The position numbers and the translations under genes were made by a program. From Pseudomonas maumuensis (lineage in GTDB: Bacteria; Pseudomonadota; Gammaproteobacteria; Pseudomonadales; Pseudomonadaceae), in the NCBI RefSeq assembly GCF_019139675.1, contig NZ_CP077077.1:2232001-2296000 (forward strand): DNA of 64,000 bases. Direction: 5' to 3'. Position 1 is the first letter of the stretch. Each line of letters starts with the position of its first letter. The notes beneath the pieces were generated by a model that saw nothing but the letters and a program-made list of their open reading frames with translations, was not told the DNA's origin and did not search any database. This document shows, piece after piece, positions 35,017-44,642 of the stretch.

Positions 35017-35322
35017 ATGCGAATCAGGGAAGAGACCTACTGGCAATGGGCCGATGCACAGTTGCACAGCCGCAGCCATGACGAAGAGTTGAGCGACGGC
35101 ACCAGCATCGATGTGCAGGTGCGCCTGTCCAGGGTTGGCGCCACACAGCTTTTTCTCGGGCTGTACGCCCGCGGGGGCAAGGCATTGCTGGAGGAGTACT
35201 ACCCCTCGCGCCCAGGTGAAACCATGACCCGCGCCCTGGTGTGGGGCGTGGACCGCGCCCGCGCCCTGGCCACCGGCGCCTTGCCGCTGCCCGAAGCGAT
35301 GCCGCGCAGGCGTCAGGCATGA
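35017..35322 (+). CDS. Hypothetical protein (101 residues)
   Basis: A soluble 101-residue protein (MRIREETYWQWADAQLHSRS, GLYARGGKALLEEYYP, VWGVDRARALATGALP). No signal peptide, no membrane segment, no family I can name; it looks like a small Pseudomonas-conserved protein. The ATG at 35017 has no strong Shine-Dalgarno (GGAGTAT lies 15 bases upstream). Convergent with the next gene across a shared terminator. Confidence 0.65.
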   Translation: MRIREETYWQWADAQLHSRSHDEELSDGTSIDVQVRLSRVGATQLFLGLYARGGKALLEEYYPSRPGETMTRALVWGVDRARALATGALPLPEAMPRRRQA

Positions 35323-35323
35323 A

Positions 35324-35352
35324 AAAGCCCGGCCTTTATGGGGCCGGGCCGG
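35324..35352 (-). terminator. Terminator of the 35382-35714 gene
   Basis: On the minus strand GCCCGGCC-CCATAA-AGGCCGGGC is followed by TTTTTC. It lies 30 bases after the stop of the leftward gene. Confidence 0.85.
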
Positions 35353-35381
35353 GCTCAAGAAGCGGTGTACTGCCCGCGGAT

Positions 35382-35714
35382 TCAGTTCAGCGAGTCGATC
35401 ACCTTGATTGCCTCCCGCTCACGGGCGGTCGGCCATTCTTGTTGCAGGGTCTCGAGTACGCGACCGACGAAGGAGGTGTCGGCGGCGGCCTTCTTGCCGA
35501 CGTAGCCCTGGCCACGGCGGTAGACCTTGAAACGGGCGCGCATGCTGGGCATGTGCGATTCGAATTCGTCTTCGACGGTGTTCGGCGGCAGGCGATCCAG
35601 GCGAACTTCGCCGGACTGGCTGACCCACAGCAGGTGGTCGTCGAGGCTGTCCTTGCGCGCGGCGAACAGCTGGGCCAATTGATCGATGGTTGGATTGTTG
35701 TTCAAGTTCATCAT
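35382..35714 (-). CDS. Hypothetical protein (110 residues)
   Basis: A 110-residue soluble protein (MMNLNNNPTIDQLAQLFAAR, DHLLWVSQSGEVRLDRLPP, ARFKVYRRGQGYVGKKAAAD). It is polar and lacks a signal peptide; family not recognised. Two adjacent ATG codons (35714, 35711) follow a GGGGGC box; either may be used. It has its own terminator, and upstream (35715-36020) is a non-coding gap with two hairpins. Confidence 0.65.
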   Translation of the reverse strand: MMNLNNNPTIDQLAQLFAARKDSLDDHLLWVSQSGEVRLDRLPPNTVEDEFESHMPSMRARFKVYRRGQGYVGKKAAADTSFVGRVLETLQQEWPTAREREAIKVIDSLN

Positions 35715-36020
35715 AAAGCCCCCATTACTCACATTCGTTGGTGAAGTTCGTCTGAAGTTCACATTGGCGCCACACCATGTAGCGTGCTAACCAAGGCTGC
35801 TACAGCAGCTTCGCAACAGGGGCTTTCTCACGCTGCCTTCTGGGCAGTTTCCCTCTCCACGGACGGCCTGCGTTACCGCGCAGGCCGTCTGGAACACCCT
35901 TGCCACCGCTCCCGATCAGGGAGACGGCCTCATCATGCACAAGGCGCGGGAAGGGCGTCAACAGCTTTGTAGTGAAAATTTCTATTCACTACATCTTGTC
36001 CGACAATCCATCCCCGGTGC
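35715..36020. other. Non-coding gap with a perfect 11-bp-stem hairpin
   Basis: GACGGCCTGCG-TTACCG-CGCAGGCCGTC (35862-35889) is a perfect stem, preceded by a smaller one, CTGCC-TTCT-GGGCAG. No T-tract follows. It could be part of a leader or a small RNA; no coding frame is convincing here. Confidence 0.4.
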
Positions 36021-36644
36021 TCATGGCAGGCCGTTGTCGCCGTGCTCGAGAAAGCCCGGACGTTGCCGCAGGCGCGCATGATAGGCCGCAAGCGCCGGCA
36101 GCGGCGGGTGCTCCAGAGGGGTGCGGAGCCAGCGGTTCAGCGACAGGCCGATGGCCACGTCGGCCAGGCTGAAGTCATTGCCGGCAACGAAGGCGCCGGT
36201 GCTTTCAAGGCGTTGTTCGAGCAGGCGCATCCTTGCCGTCCACTGGGCGCTGGCACTGGCCAGCAACGTCGGATCCTGATGGGCCGGTGACTGGCGCACC
36301 AGTGACAGGAAGGGGTAGCGCCAGGCGTCGTTGAGGTCGGTGGCCTGCCAGTCCAGCCACTGGTCCACCGCGGCGCGAGCCCGAGGAGCGCCGGGGTAGA
36401 GGTGAGCGCCGCCATACTGGTTGGCCAGGTAGCGCAGGATGGTGTTGGATTCCCACAGGACGAAATCGCCGTCGACGATCACCGGCACCATGGCGTTGGG
36501 ATTGAGCCTGAGAAATTCGGGCGAGTCGGTGGGCTGAAAACCGCTGCCCCAGTCCTCGCGCCGGAACGGCAGGTTCAGTTCGACGCAAGTCCACAGCACC
36601 TTGCGTACGTTGATCGACGAGGTCTTGCCCAGGATTCTCAGCAT
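36021..36644 (-). CDS. Glutathione S-transferase family protein
   Basis: A 207-residue cytosolic GST. The N-terminal thioredoxin fold shows [18 protein letters not shown] (Ser residues near position 9-10 as likely glutathione activators), [27 protein letters not shown] with the cis-Pro and the ES motif (read in segments), and the all-helical C-terminal domain with [15 protein letters not shown]. It starts one base after the stop of the beta-lactamase gene on the same strand, so the two may be co-transcribed. Substrate unknown. Confidence 0.9.
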   Translation of the reverse strand: MLRILGKTSSINVRKVLWTCVELNLPFRREDWGSGFQPTDSPEFLRLNPNAMVPVIVDGDFVLWESNTILRYLANQYGGAHLYPGAPRARAAVDQWLDWQATDLNDAWRYPFLSLVRQSPAHQDPTLLASASAQWTARMRLLEQRLESTGAFVAGNDFSLADVAIGLSLNRWLRTPLEHPPLPALAAYHARLRQRPGFLEHGDNGLP

Positions 36645-36645
36645 G

Positions 36646-37785
36646 TCATGGCTCCAGGCTGGAGAGGATGCGTTGCGCGGCGCGTACCCGCTCCTCGTTG
36701 GGGTAGTTGCGGTTGGCCAGCAGCACGATGCCCATCTGTTTCGACGGCACGAATGCCACGTAGGCGCCGAAACCGGTGGTTGCGCCGGTCTTGTTGTACC
36801 AGGCGGCGGGCTCGGCGGGCAGTGCCGGGTTCAGCGCGCGGGTGGCGTTGGGTTCGCGGACCAGTTTCGCGCCGTTGTAGTCCAGCAGGGTATCGAGGGC
36901 TACCGGGTACGGGTAGCGCTCCCAGCCCAGGCCCTGGGTCATGGCGCCGACCTGGAAGTAACCGGACTGGGTGATGGCGATGGCCTGGCGCAGGGCTGGG
37001 TCGAGCCCGGCCGGTTGCAGTTGCAGCTGGACGTAGCGCAACAGGTCGCTGGCGCTGGTCTTGATGCCGTAGGCCTGCTCGGCGTAGGGCCCCGGGCTGA
37101 CCCGTACCGGCTTGTCCTTGGCGTCGTAGCCTTGGGCATAGAGGCCACGGGCGTTGGCCGGTACTTCCAGGTAGGTGTGCTTGAGGCCCAGGCGCGGCAG
37201 CAGCCCTTGGGTCATCAGCTCGGCGAATGGCCGTTGTTGCGCGCGGGCCGCGAGGTCGCCAAACAGGCCCAGGCTAGGGTTCGAGTAGCAGCGCTGGGTG
37301 CCGTGTTCGGCGCGGCGCTGCCAGTTCTGGAACCAGGCCAGGGTCTGCTGCGGCGTCTGCACTTCGTCGGGAAACTGCAGCGGCAGGCAGTCGCCGCTGT
37401 AGGCCCCGAGCTCCAGCACACTGGCGCTGCCGATCGGCGCCTTGGCCAGGGCGGGCTGGTAGCGGCTGGCGGGCGCCGCGAGGTCGAGCTTGCCTTCGGC
37501 GCTGGCCAGGGCGGCGAGGGTGGCGGTGTAGGTCTTGCTCACCGAGCCGACTTCGAACAGGGTGTCGCGGGTCACCGCCTGGCCGCTGGCTTTGTCGGCC
37601 AGACCGTAGTTGAAGTAGTGCGATTGGCCATTGGCATACACCGCCACGGCCATGCCGGCTATGCCGTGCTCGCGCAGCAGTGGCTGGATGATGCCATCGA
37701 CGCTGCGTTGCAGGTCGTCGGCCAGCAGGGGAGTGGCGGTCAGCGCCAGGGCGCTGGCCAGCAGCAGGTGTGGGTGAGGTTTCAT
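36646..37785 (-). CDS. ampC: Class C beta-lactamase (AmpC type)
   Basis: A 379-residue periplasmic serine beta-lactamase. Signal peptide ends near TPLLADD. Catalytic motifs are complete: Ser81-Val-Ser-Lys84 (SxxK), Tyr167-Ser-Asn169 (YxN; most AmpC have YAN) and Lys332-Thr-Gly334 (KTG). The length fits class C. No ampR lies beside it, unlike in P. aeruginosa, so it is not locally regulated by AmpR. The divergent neighbour is a BASS-family transporter. Confidence 0.93.
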   Translation of the reverse strand: MKPHPHLLLASALALTATPLLADDLQRSVDGIIQPLLREHGIAGMAVAVYANGQSHYFNYGLADKASGQAVTRDTLFEVGSVSKTYTATLAALASAEGKLDLAAPASRYQPALAKAPIGSASVLELGAYSGDCLPLQFPDEVQTPQQTLAWFQNWQRRAEHGTQRCYSNPSLGLFGDLAARAQQRPFAELMTQGLLPRLGLKHTYLEVPANARGLYAQGYDAKDKPVRVSPGPYAEQAYGIKTSASDLLRYVQLQLQPAGLDPALRQAIAITQSGYFQVGAMTQGLGWERYPYPVALDTLLDYNGAKLVREPNATRALNPALPAEPAAWYNKTGATTGFGAYVAFVPSKQMGIVLLANRNYPNEERVRAAQRILSSLEP

Positions 37786-37918
37786 GGTGGGAGGTTCCTT
37801 TTCGTGACTCCGCCGCCGAGTTGTCCGTTGGGCGACACTGCCGGGGGTTCCGGCGTTAGCGGCGTGAAGGTCGAGACCTTATCGTCCAGGCTTGCACAAA
37901 GACAAGACGGAACCTGTG

Positions 37919-38917
37919 ATGAGATATCTGCGCATGCTGTTCGACAACTTCACTCTGGCCTTGCTCGCGGTGGTGTTCATCGCCACCGTGCTGCCGTGCG
38001 CAGGCGAGGGCGCGGTGCTGTTCGGCTGGCTGACCAACCTGGCCATCGGCCTGCTGTTCTTCCTGCACGGCGCCAAGCTGTCGCGCGAGGCGATCATCGC
38101 CGGTGCCGGCCACTGGCGCCTGCACCTGCTGGTGTTCTCCTGCACCTTCGTGCTGTTCCCGCTGTTGGGGCTGGCGTTCAAACCGCTGTTCGTGCCGCTG
38201 GTGGGCAACGAGCTGTACCTGGGCGTGCTCTATCTGTGCGCTTTGCCGGCCACGGTGCAATCGGCCATCGCCTTTACCTCGCTGGCCCGTGGCAACGTGC
38301 CGGCGGCGATCTGCAGCGCGGCGGCCTCGAGCCTGCTGGGGATCTTCCTCACACCGCTGCTGGTGATGCTGCTGCTGGGCGCCTCGGGCGATACCGGCTC
38401 CGGGCTGGACGCGGTGCTGAAGATCACCCTGCAGTTGCTGGTACCCTTCGTTGCCGGGCAGGTCGCCCGCCGCTGGATCGGCGCCTGGGTCAAGCGCAAT
38501 GCGCGCTGGTTGAAGGTGGTGGACCAGGGCTCGATTCTGCTGGTGGTGTACACCGCCTTCAGCGAAGCGGTGGTCACCGGCCTGTGGCACACGGTGTCGC
38601 CGCAGCACCTGGCCGGGTTGTTCGCCGTATGCGGCATCCTGCTGGCGGTGGTGTTGCTGGGCACGCGGTTGCTCGGGCGGCTGCTGGGTTTCAATGTCGA
38701 GGACCGCATCACCATCCTGTTCGCCGGCTCCAAGAAGAGTCTGGCGACGGGCGTGCCCATGGCGCAGGTGTTGTTCGTCGGCGGCGGCATCGGCGCGATG
38801 ATCCTGCCGCTGATGCTGTTCCATCAGATCCAACTGATGGTCTGCGCGGTGCTGGCGCAGCGCTATGCGGCGCGGGTGGAGGAGCACCATCCCGAGGCGC
38901 GCGCGTCACTGGAATGA
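37919..38917 (+). CDS. Bile acid:sodium symporter family (BASS, YfeH-like) transporter
   Basis: A 332-residue membrane protein with about nine to ten hydrophobic segments of the SBF-like/BASS superfamily (YfeH branch): LAIGLLFFLHGAKLSREAII, LCALPATVQSAIAFTSLARGN, and FAGSKKSLATGVPMAQVLF near the C-terminus. BASS proteins carry organic anions with Na+. The ATG at 37919 was chosen (MRYLRMLFDNF); a GTG/other codon at 37892 lies upstream without conserved sequence. Substrate unknown. Confidence 0.87.
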   Translation: MRYLRMLFDNFTLALLAVVFIATVLPCAGEGAVLFGWLTNLAIGLLFFLHGAKLSREAIIAGAGHWRLHLLVFSCTFVLFPLLGLAFKPLFVPLVGNELYLGVLYLCALPATVQSAIAFTSLARGNVPAAICSAAASSLLGIFLTPLLVMLLLGASGDTGSGLDAVLKITLQLLVPFVAGQVARRWIGAWVKRNARWLKVVDQGSILLVVYTAFSEAVVTGLWHTVSPQHLAGLFAVCGILLAVVLLGTRLLGRLLGFNVEDRITILFAGSKKSLATGVPMAQVLFVGGGIGAMILPLMLFHQIQLMVCAVLAQRYAARVEEHHPEARASLE

Positions 38918-38943
38918 AAAGATGCGGTGGGAGCGTGGCGCGC

Positions 38944-39303
38944 TCAGTGGCCTATCAGCGTTTGCAATCGCGCCAGCGCCGGCCCTTCGCGTTGGCGTTC
39001 GAACACCTGCAGCGACACTTCCAGCAATCCGTCCCGCGCCTGCGCGATGCGTTGTTCACAGCGCAGGCGTAAACGGCCTTGGTCACAGTCGAACTGCCTG
39101 ACCCCAGGCCTGGCGCTGCCCTCCAGGCGCAGCTCGACCAGGCGGCCCTGGGCGGCGAGCAAGGCCAGCGCTTTGTCGCGCAACAGCCCGTTGCCCTGGG
39201 TCGCCAAGCCGCTGGCGCGCACGGCGGCGGCCATGGCCACCGCCACGATGGTCAGCGCCACCAGCACTTCGATCAGGGTGAAACCATTCTCGGTAGTCCG
39301 CAC
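38944..39303 (-). CDS. gspI: Type II secretion minor pseudopilin GspI
   Basis: A 119-residue minor pseudopilin. The prepilin signature is RTTENG|FTLIEVLVAL with cleavage after Gly7 and Glu at +5, followed by the hydrophobic helix and a short globular domain. The GTG at 39303 has GGAAG 8 bases upstream; there is no usable in-frame ATG. It is divergent from gspG and the rest of the locus, which is unusual: gspI normally lies in the same direction after gspH. Confidence 0.85.
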   Translation of the reverse strand: MRTTENGFTLIEVLVALTIVAVAMAAAVRASGLATQGNGLLRDKALALLAAQGRLVELRLEGSARPGVRQFDCDQGRLRLRCEQRIAQARDGLLEVSLQVFERQREGPALARLQTLIGH

Positions 39304-39450
39304 AGGGCATCTTCCGCGCAAGGCAAAGCGGCACTGTAGAGCGGCCCGATGACGCTTTGACGACGCCGACTCCCGAGCTTTTTCAATATCCGTGACATAC
39401 CGCCTTGCCACAATCGGCCCCCGATTCGAACTCACGCAAGGAATGCCGAG

Positions 39451-39897
39451 ATGCAGATCGCCCGCCGCAACCTTCCCACCCGCCGCTTGCGCCAACAGGG
39501 CTTCACCCTGATCGAGATCATGGTGGTGGTGGTGATCCTCGGGATCCTCGCGGCGATGGTGGTGCCCAAGGTGCTCGACCGCCCCGACCAGGCCCGCGCC
39601 ACGGCGGCGCGCCAGGACATCGGTGGGTTGATGCAGGCACTGAAGTTGTACCGCCTGGACAACGGCGCCTACCCGAACCAGAACCAGGGCCTGAAGGTGT
39701 TGGTGGAGAAGCCGGCGCAGGCCAAGGATGGCCAATGGCGTGCCTACCTCGACCGCCTGCCCAACGACCCCTGGGGCCGCCCTTACCAGTACCTGAACCC
39801 GGGCGCCAACGGCGAGATCGATGTGTTTTCCCTGGGCGCGGACGGCCAGGCCGGGGGCGATGGGGTGAACGCCGACCTCGGCTCCTGGCAGTTGTGA
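39451..39897 (+). CDS. gspG: Type II secretion major pseudopilin GspG
   Basis: A 148-residue major pseudopilin, the main subunit of the T2SS piston. The prepilin leader RQQG|FTLIEIMVVVVILGILA is cut after Gly17 and has Glu22 at +5. The C-terminal part has NDPWGRPYQYLNPG and FSLGADGQAGGDGVNADLGSW, the calcium-binding loop typical of GspG. AAGGA precedes the ATG. It opens the rightward T2SS gene run. Confidence 0.95.
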   Translation: MQIARRNLPTRRLRQQGFTLIEIMVVVVILGILAAMVVPKVLDRPDQARATAARQDIGGLMQALKLYRLDNGAYPNQNQGLKVLVEKPAQAKDGQWRAYLDRLPNDPWGRPYQYLNPGANGEIDVFSLGADGQAGGDGVNADLGSWQL

Positions 39898-39903
39898 CCG
39901 GCC

Positions 39904-40854
39904 ATGGCGCGCCAGGACGGCATGGCCGTGATCAGTGCGCTGTTGATTGCCGCGGTGGTGGCGGTGATCGCCGCAGGCATGATCGAACGCCAGGGGCTGC
40001 AGACCCGGCAGATAGAGAACCGCCAGATGGCGCTGCAGGGACAATGGGCCCTGGAAGGCGGCCTGCAACTTAGCCGCAGGGTGTTGTTCGAACAACGCCT
40101 GCGTGATCCGCTGGTACGTGGCGGCCAACCCTGGGCGCGACCGATGCGCGATGTGCCGTCCGGCAGCGTGCGCTTCGATGGGCAACTGGAGGATGAGCAG
40201 GGCAAGTTCAACCTGCGCAACCTGGTGGTCGATGGCCAGGTGGACAGCGAGGCACTGGCGACCTTCCAGCGTCTGTGTACGCTGATCGGCATCGGCGAGC
40301 GGCTGGCCACGGCCATTGCCGGGCAGGTGGTCGACAGCTACCCACAGCGCCCGCCGGAAGCCCCCGGCAGTGCCGGCCAAGGCCTGCAAGGCGGCCGTGC
40401 GACCTCGCCGGCGGTTGCCGCCGAGCCGTTGCCGGCCAGGCGCCCGATGCTGCGCAGCGTCGATGCCCTGGTCGGGCTCAAGGGCATGGACGCCGAGGCC
40501 CTGCAGCGCCTGCGCCGATTCGTCACGGTGCTGCCGGCGCTGACCTGGATCAATGGCAACACCGCCAGTGCCGAAGTGCTCGCCGCGCAGGTGCCGGGGC
40601 TGTCGCTGCAGCAGGCCATGGCGCTGGTGGCCGAGCGCGACAGTGGGCGCTGGTTCATCAACCGGGGCGACTTCGTCAACCGTTTGCGCATGCCGCAGCT
40701 GGCCATGGCCAATGTGCGGGTAGGGATCAACAGCGACTGGTTCCGCCTGCGCGGCCAGGCGCGCCTGGGCAGCCGCGAACTACCCCTGCAGGCGCTGCTG
40801 CGCCAGCGCGAGGGGCAGCTGCCGGATGTCATCTGGAGCCGGGTGGGCGCATGA
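39904..40854 (+). CDS. gspK: Type II secretion minor pseudopilin GspK
   Basis: A 316-residue GspK, the large tip pseudopilin. MARQDG|MAVISALLIAAVVAV is the prepilin region, without Glu at +5 as is usual for GspK. The helical inserted domain follows (QGKFNLRNLV, ATFQRLCTLIGIGERLA, SVDALVGLKGMD, then NGNTASAEVLAAQVPGL). It lies six bases after gspG. The stop overlaps the gspL ATG. Confidence 0.92.
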   Translation: MARQDGMAVISALLIAAVVAVIAAGMIERQGLQTRQIENRQMALQGQWALEGGLQLSRRVLFEQRLRDPLVRGGQPWARPMRDVPSGSVRFDGQLEDEQGKFNLRNLVVDGQVDSEALATFQRLCTLIGIGERLATAIAGQVVDSYPQRPPEAPGSAGQGLQGGRATSPAVAAEPLPARRPMLRSVDALVGLKGMDAEALQRLRRFVTVLPALTWINGNTASAEVLAAQVPGLSLQQAMALVAERDSGRWFINRGDFVNRLRMPQLAMANVRVGINSDWFRLRGQARLGSRELPLQALLRQREGQLPDVIWSRVGA

Positions 40855-41771
40855 GTACGCTGGTTGATGTGCAGCTGCCGCCGTTGGCGGAGCTGGAGGA
40901 TGCCTCGCTGTTGGACTACCGCCAGGCCGAGCGTGGCGGCCAGGCCACACGCGGGCAATTGCAGCGCGAGATCAAGGGTGCATCCTGGCGCCTGCACTTG
41001 CATGCCCACGACAGCCTGGCCCTGGTCCTGGCCTTGCCACCGCTGACGGGCAAGCGGTTGAGCGCGGCGGTGGGCTGCGCGGTCCAGGGCCTGGTGCTCG
41101 GCGATGCCGGGCAGGTCCACGTGGCGCACGGGCCGCGCCAGGCTGACGGGCAGGTTGCCGTGGCCTGGCTGGGCCTTGCGCAGATGGCGCGCCTGCAGGC
41201 ATGGCTGCAGGCCGGCGGCATCCGCGTGGCCGGACTGTTCGCCCGACAGGACGATGCAGCGTCGTCGGTCGATTTGGCCGGCGGGCTTGCCGGGCCTGTG
41301 AAGTCGCAGGCCTGGGGGCACACGCTGGTGATCTGGGCTGCGGCAGCGTCGATCTGGTGCCTGGGCTTGAACCTCTATGCCGCGCACCTGGCCGACGAGG
41401 GTGAGCGGTTACGTGCGCACATGGTCGCCCAGGTGCGCATGGCCTTCCCGCAGTTGCCGGTAGTGCTCAATCCCCTGCAGCAGGCACGTCAGCAACTGCA
41501 GGCCGGGCAGGGCGGCGCAGGCTCGGGGTTGGCGGCCTTGCTCGACGGCGCCGGCCAGGTCATGCCGTTCTTGGCGGGCAATGTCGAGGCGCTGGATTAT
41601 CAGGATGGCGTGCTGCGCCTCACTTCCCTGGACGATGGTGGCAAGGCCCCGGCGGACAGCGCCTGGCAGGCCGACCTCGCCGCACGCGGCATCGAAGGCC
41701 AGTCCAGTGGGCAGGGCTGGACCCTGCGTGCGGCCAACCCATCCGGCGAGGAGCTGGCCCATGTCGATTAA
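40851..41771 (+). CDS. gspL: Type II secretion assembly-platform protein GspL
   Basis: A 306-residue GspL, the membrane protein that ties the GspE ATPase to the platform. The cytoplasmic part (to about residue 165) is actin-like but short, followed by one membrane helix (WGHTLVIWAAAASIWCLGLNLYA in parts) and a periplasmic ferredoxin-like domain. It is shorter than typical GspL (about 380-400), mostly in the cytoplasmic domain. It overlaps both neighbours (ATGA with gspK, 11 bases with gspM). Assignment rests on order and topology more than sequence. Confidence 0.82.
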   Translation: MSTLVDVQLPPLAELEDASLLDYRQAERGGQATRGQLQREIKGASWRLHLHAHDSLALVLALPPLTGKRLSAAVGCAVQGLVLGDAGQVHVAHGPRQADGQVAVAWLGLAQMARLQAWLQAGGIRVAGLFARQDDAASSVDLAGGLAGPVKSQAWGHTLVIWAAAASIWCLGLNLYAAHLADEGERLRAHMVAQVRMAFPQLPVVLNPLQQARQQLQAGQGGAGSGLAALLDGAGQVMPFLAGNVEALDYQDGVLRLTSLDDGGKAPADSAWQADLAARGIEGQSSGQGWTLRAANPSGEELAHVD

Positions 41772-42279
41772 GGCCCGCCTGGGCCTGCTGCGCGGACAGG
41801 GCCGGCAACGCTGGCAAGCCCTGGCCGCGAGGGAGCGTCGTGCGGTTGCCCTGGCAGGCGGCTTGCTCGGCGCGCTGTTCTGCTGGCAGGTACTGGTGCT
41901 GCCAGCCCTGGCCCGGATCGACCACTGGCAGTCCGAAACACCCAAGCTGCGCAGCCAGGCGCAGGCGCTCGATGCACTGCTAGGGGAGCGCCTGGCACAA
42001 CGGCCTGCGGATACCGCCCAGGCTTTGCGCCAGAGCCTGGAGCAGGCTGGCCTGCTGGCGCAGTCACAGCTCGACGGCGAGGGCGACACCTGGCACCTGG
42101 GCTGGCAGCGGGCCCCTGCCGAGGCAGCTATGGCCTGGCTGCAGGCTGTGCCGCCGCGCCTCGGGCTCGGTGTTGGCCAGCTGGCGCTGCGCCGAGACCC
42201 CGGCGACCCCGGCAGCCCGGTGACTTTTTCCGGAACCCTTCGCATGACTCAGGCGCATGGCGCTAAGGACCCTTCATGA
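41761..42279 (+). CDS. gspM: Type II secretion platform protein GspM
   Basis: A 172-residue GspM: short cytoplasmic basic start, one membrane helix (AVALAGGLLGALFCWQVLV), then a periplasmic domain with coiled-coil character (QSETPKLRSQAQALDALLGERL). It overlaps gspL and its stop overlaps the gspD start (ATGA). Position between gspL and gspD fixes the name. Confidence 0.85.
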   Translation: MSIKARLGLLRGQGRQRWQALAARERRAVALAGGLLGALFCWQVLVLPALARIDHWQSETPKLRSQAQALDALLGERLAQRPADTAQALRQSLEQAGLLAQSQLDGEGDTWHLGWQRAPAEAAMAWLQAVPPRLGLGVGQLALRRDPGDPGSPVTFSGTLRMTQAHGAKDPS

Positions 42280-44642
42280 CGTGCCTCCGTTCACCGCGAC
42301 TGCCGTTCGCGCCCTTGCTCCTGGCCCTGGTACTCAGCGCCTGCGCCAGTGCGCCGAGCGTGCAACGCCCCCTGGCCAGCAGCGAGCTGGGCCGCCCGCT
42401 GGCCGAAGCCGGTGCCACGGCGGGAACGCTGGATCATCGCGAACCGCAGAGCCGCCCACTGCAGCGCCAAACGCCGCCTCGGGTCGGGCAGCGCCACAGC
42501 CGCGCCGTGGCCGCACCCGCGCCGGCCAATCCACTGGGCGACCAGCCGGTACAGCTGAACTTCGTCGATGCCGATATCCAGGCAGTGGTGCGCGGCCTGT
42601 CCCGCGCCACCGGTCGCCAGTTCCTGGTCGATCCACGGGTCAAGGGCCAGTTGACCCTGGTTTCCGAAGGCGAGGTGCCTGCCGCCAAGGCTTATTCCAT
42701 GCTGCTGTCGGCCCTGCGCATGCAGGGCTTCAGCGTGGTCGATGTCGGCGGTGTGGCCCAGGTGGTGCCCCAGGCCGACGCCAAGCTGCTCGGCGGCGCG
42801 CTGGTGAGCGGCGACCGCGACGCTGGCAACGGCATGGTCACCCGAACCTTCCGTCTGCAGTACGAGAACGCCGTCAACCTGATCCCGGTGCTGCGCCCGA
42901 TCGTCTCGCCGGACAACCCGATCAACGCCTACCCGGGCAACAACACCCTGGTCGTCACCGATTACGCCGAGAACCTTGAGCGGGTCGCGCAGATCCTTGA
43001 CCGGGTCGACATCCCCAGCGCCATCGACACCGATGTGGTGGCGATCAACAACGGTATCGCCAGCGACATCGCCAGCATGGTCAACGAACTGCTCGACAGC
43101 CAGGGCAGCGACCCGACGCAGAAGATCAGCGTGCTGGGCGATCCGCGCTCGAACAGCGTGGTGATCCGTTCCGGCAGCCCCGAGCGTACCCAGCTGGCCC
43201 GCGACCTGGTCTACAAGCTCGACAATGCGCAGAACAGCGCCGGCAACCTGCACGTGGTGTACCTGCGCAATGCCCAGGCCGACAAGCTGGCGCAGAGCCT
43301 GCGCGGGCTGCTGACCGGCGAGAGCGACAGCGCCACTGCCGACGGCACGCGTGCGCTGCTCAGCGGTGGCGGCATGCTCACGGGCGGCAGTGGCAACAGC
43401 AATAGCGCCAGCACCGGCAACAACAACACCGGCATGCAGAACAACAGCACAACTGGCAGCCAGAACCGCGGCAACGGCCTGGGCGCCGGCAGCACGCCGA
43501 ACGGCTACGGCGCCAGCGCGCAGCAGAACGACCAAGGCACCGCATTCTCTGCCGGCGGCGCGACCATCCAGGCCGACAAGACCACCAACACCCTGCTGAT
43601 TTCCGCCCCCGAGCCGCTGTACCGCAGCCTGCGCGAGGTCATCGACCAGCTTGACCAGCGCCGCGCCCAGGTGGTGGTGGAAAGCCTGATCGTCGAGGTC
43701 GGCGAGGACGATGCCAATGAATTCGGCATCCAGTGGCAGGCCGGCAACCTTGGCAAGAATGGCGTGTTCGGCGGTGCCAACCTCGGTGGCAGTGGGTTGG
43801 TCAAGGGGCCGAGCAGCATCGATGTGCTGCCGAAGGGGCTGTCGGTGGGCGTGGTCGATGGCACGGTGAAGATCCCCGGCATCGGCGAGGTGCTCGACCT
43901 CAAGGTGCTGGCCCGTGCGCTGACCAGCAAGGGTGGCAGCAACGTGCTGTCGACACCCAACCTGCTGACCCTGGACAACGAGGCGGCGAGCATCTTCGTC
44001 GGCCAGACCATCCCCTTCGTCAGCGGCCAGTACGTCACCGATGGCGGCGGCAACAGCAATAACCCGTTCCAGACCATCCAGCGCGAGGAAGTGGGCCTGC
44101 GCCTGAACGTGCGGCCGCAGATCTCCGAGGGCGGCACGGTCAAGCTCGACGTCTACCAAGAGGTCAGCAGCGTCGACCAGCGCGCCTCCAGTGCCGCCGG
44201 CACGGTGACCAACAAGCGCGCCATCGACACCAGCATCCTGCTCGACGATGGCCAGATCATGGTCCTCGGCGGGTTGCTGCAGGACGGCTACACCCAGAGC
44301 AACGAGGGCATCCCGTGGCTGTCCGGGTTGCCGGGGGTCGGCGCGTTGTTTCGCAGCGAGCGCCGGGCCAGCACCAAGACCAACCTGATGGTGTTCCTGC
44401 GCCCGTACATCGTGCGCGATGCCGCGGCGGGGCGCAGCATCACCCTGAACCGCTACGACTTCATCCGCCGTACCCAGGGCAATCTCAAGCCCGAGCACTC
44501 CTGGGCGCTGCCGGACATGGACATGCCGCTGCTGCCGCCGGTGGAGCAGGGCGTGCCCGACCAGGGCCGCGCGCGGCCGGTGTCATCGCAGGCACCGCGG
44601 GCCTCGATCCGTGCCGTGCCGGTGGACGAGGTGGCCCGTTGA
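42276..44642 (+). CDS. gspD: Type II secretion secretin GspD (lipoprotein)
   Basis: A 788-residue outer-membrane secretin. It has a lipoprotein signal with Cys23 (LVLSAC), so it may reach the outer membrane without a separate pilotin. N0-N3 domains follow ([42 protein letters not shown]; the N3 domain holds a long Gly/Ser/Asn-rich insert near residues 365-425). The C-terminal secretin core shows [52 protein letters not shown] and [25 protein letters not shown] (read in segments). Its stop overlaps the gspE TTG. Confidence 0.95.
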   Translation: MTCLRSPRLPFAPLLLALVLSACASAPSVQRPLASSELGRPLAEAGATAGTLDHREPQSRPLQRQTPPRVGQRHSRAVAAPAPANPLGDQPVQLNFVDADIQAVVRGLSRATGRQFLVDPRVKGQLTLVSEGEVPAAKAYSMLLSALRMQGFSVVDVGGVAQVVPQADAKLLGGALVSGDRDAGNGMVTRTFRLQYENAVNLIPVLRPIVSPDNPINAYPGNNTLVVTDYAENLERVAQILDRVDIPSAIDTDVVAINNGIASDIASMVNELLDSQGSDPTQKISVLGDPRSNSVVIRSGSPERTQLARDLVYKLDNAQNSAGNLHVVYLRNAQADKLAQSLRGLLTGESDSATADGTRALLSGGGMLTGGSGNSNSASTGNNNTGMQNNSTTGSQNRGNGLGAGSTPNGYGASAQQNDQGTAFSAGGATIQADKTTNTLLISAPEPLYRSLREVIDQLDQRRAQVVVESLIVEVGEDDANEFGIQWQAGNLGKNGVFGGANLGGSGLVKGPSSIDVLPKGLSVGVVDGTVKIPGIGEVLDLKVLARALTSKGGSNVLSTPNLLTLDNEAASIFVGQTIPFVSGQYVTDGGGNSNNPFQTIQREEVGLRLNVRPQISEGGTVKLDVYQEVSSVDQRASSAAGTVTNKRAIDTSILLDDGQIMVLGGLLQDGYTQSNEGIPWLSGLPGVGALFRSERRASTKTNLMVFLRPYIVRDAAAGRSITLNRYDFIRRTQGNLKPEHSWALPDMDMPLLPPVEQGVPDQGRARPVSSQAPRASIRAVPVDEVAR

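Noticed and set aside
36601-39072. 823-codon + strand frame across ampC and the BASS gene
   Set aside because: It runs antisense to ampC and out of frame with the BASS transporter; sequence is low-complexity.
42291-44498. 735-codon minus-strand frame antisense to gspD
   Set aside because: Same composition artefact; gspD is unmistakable on the other strand.
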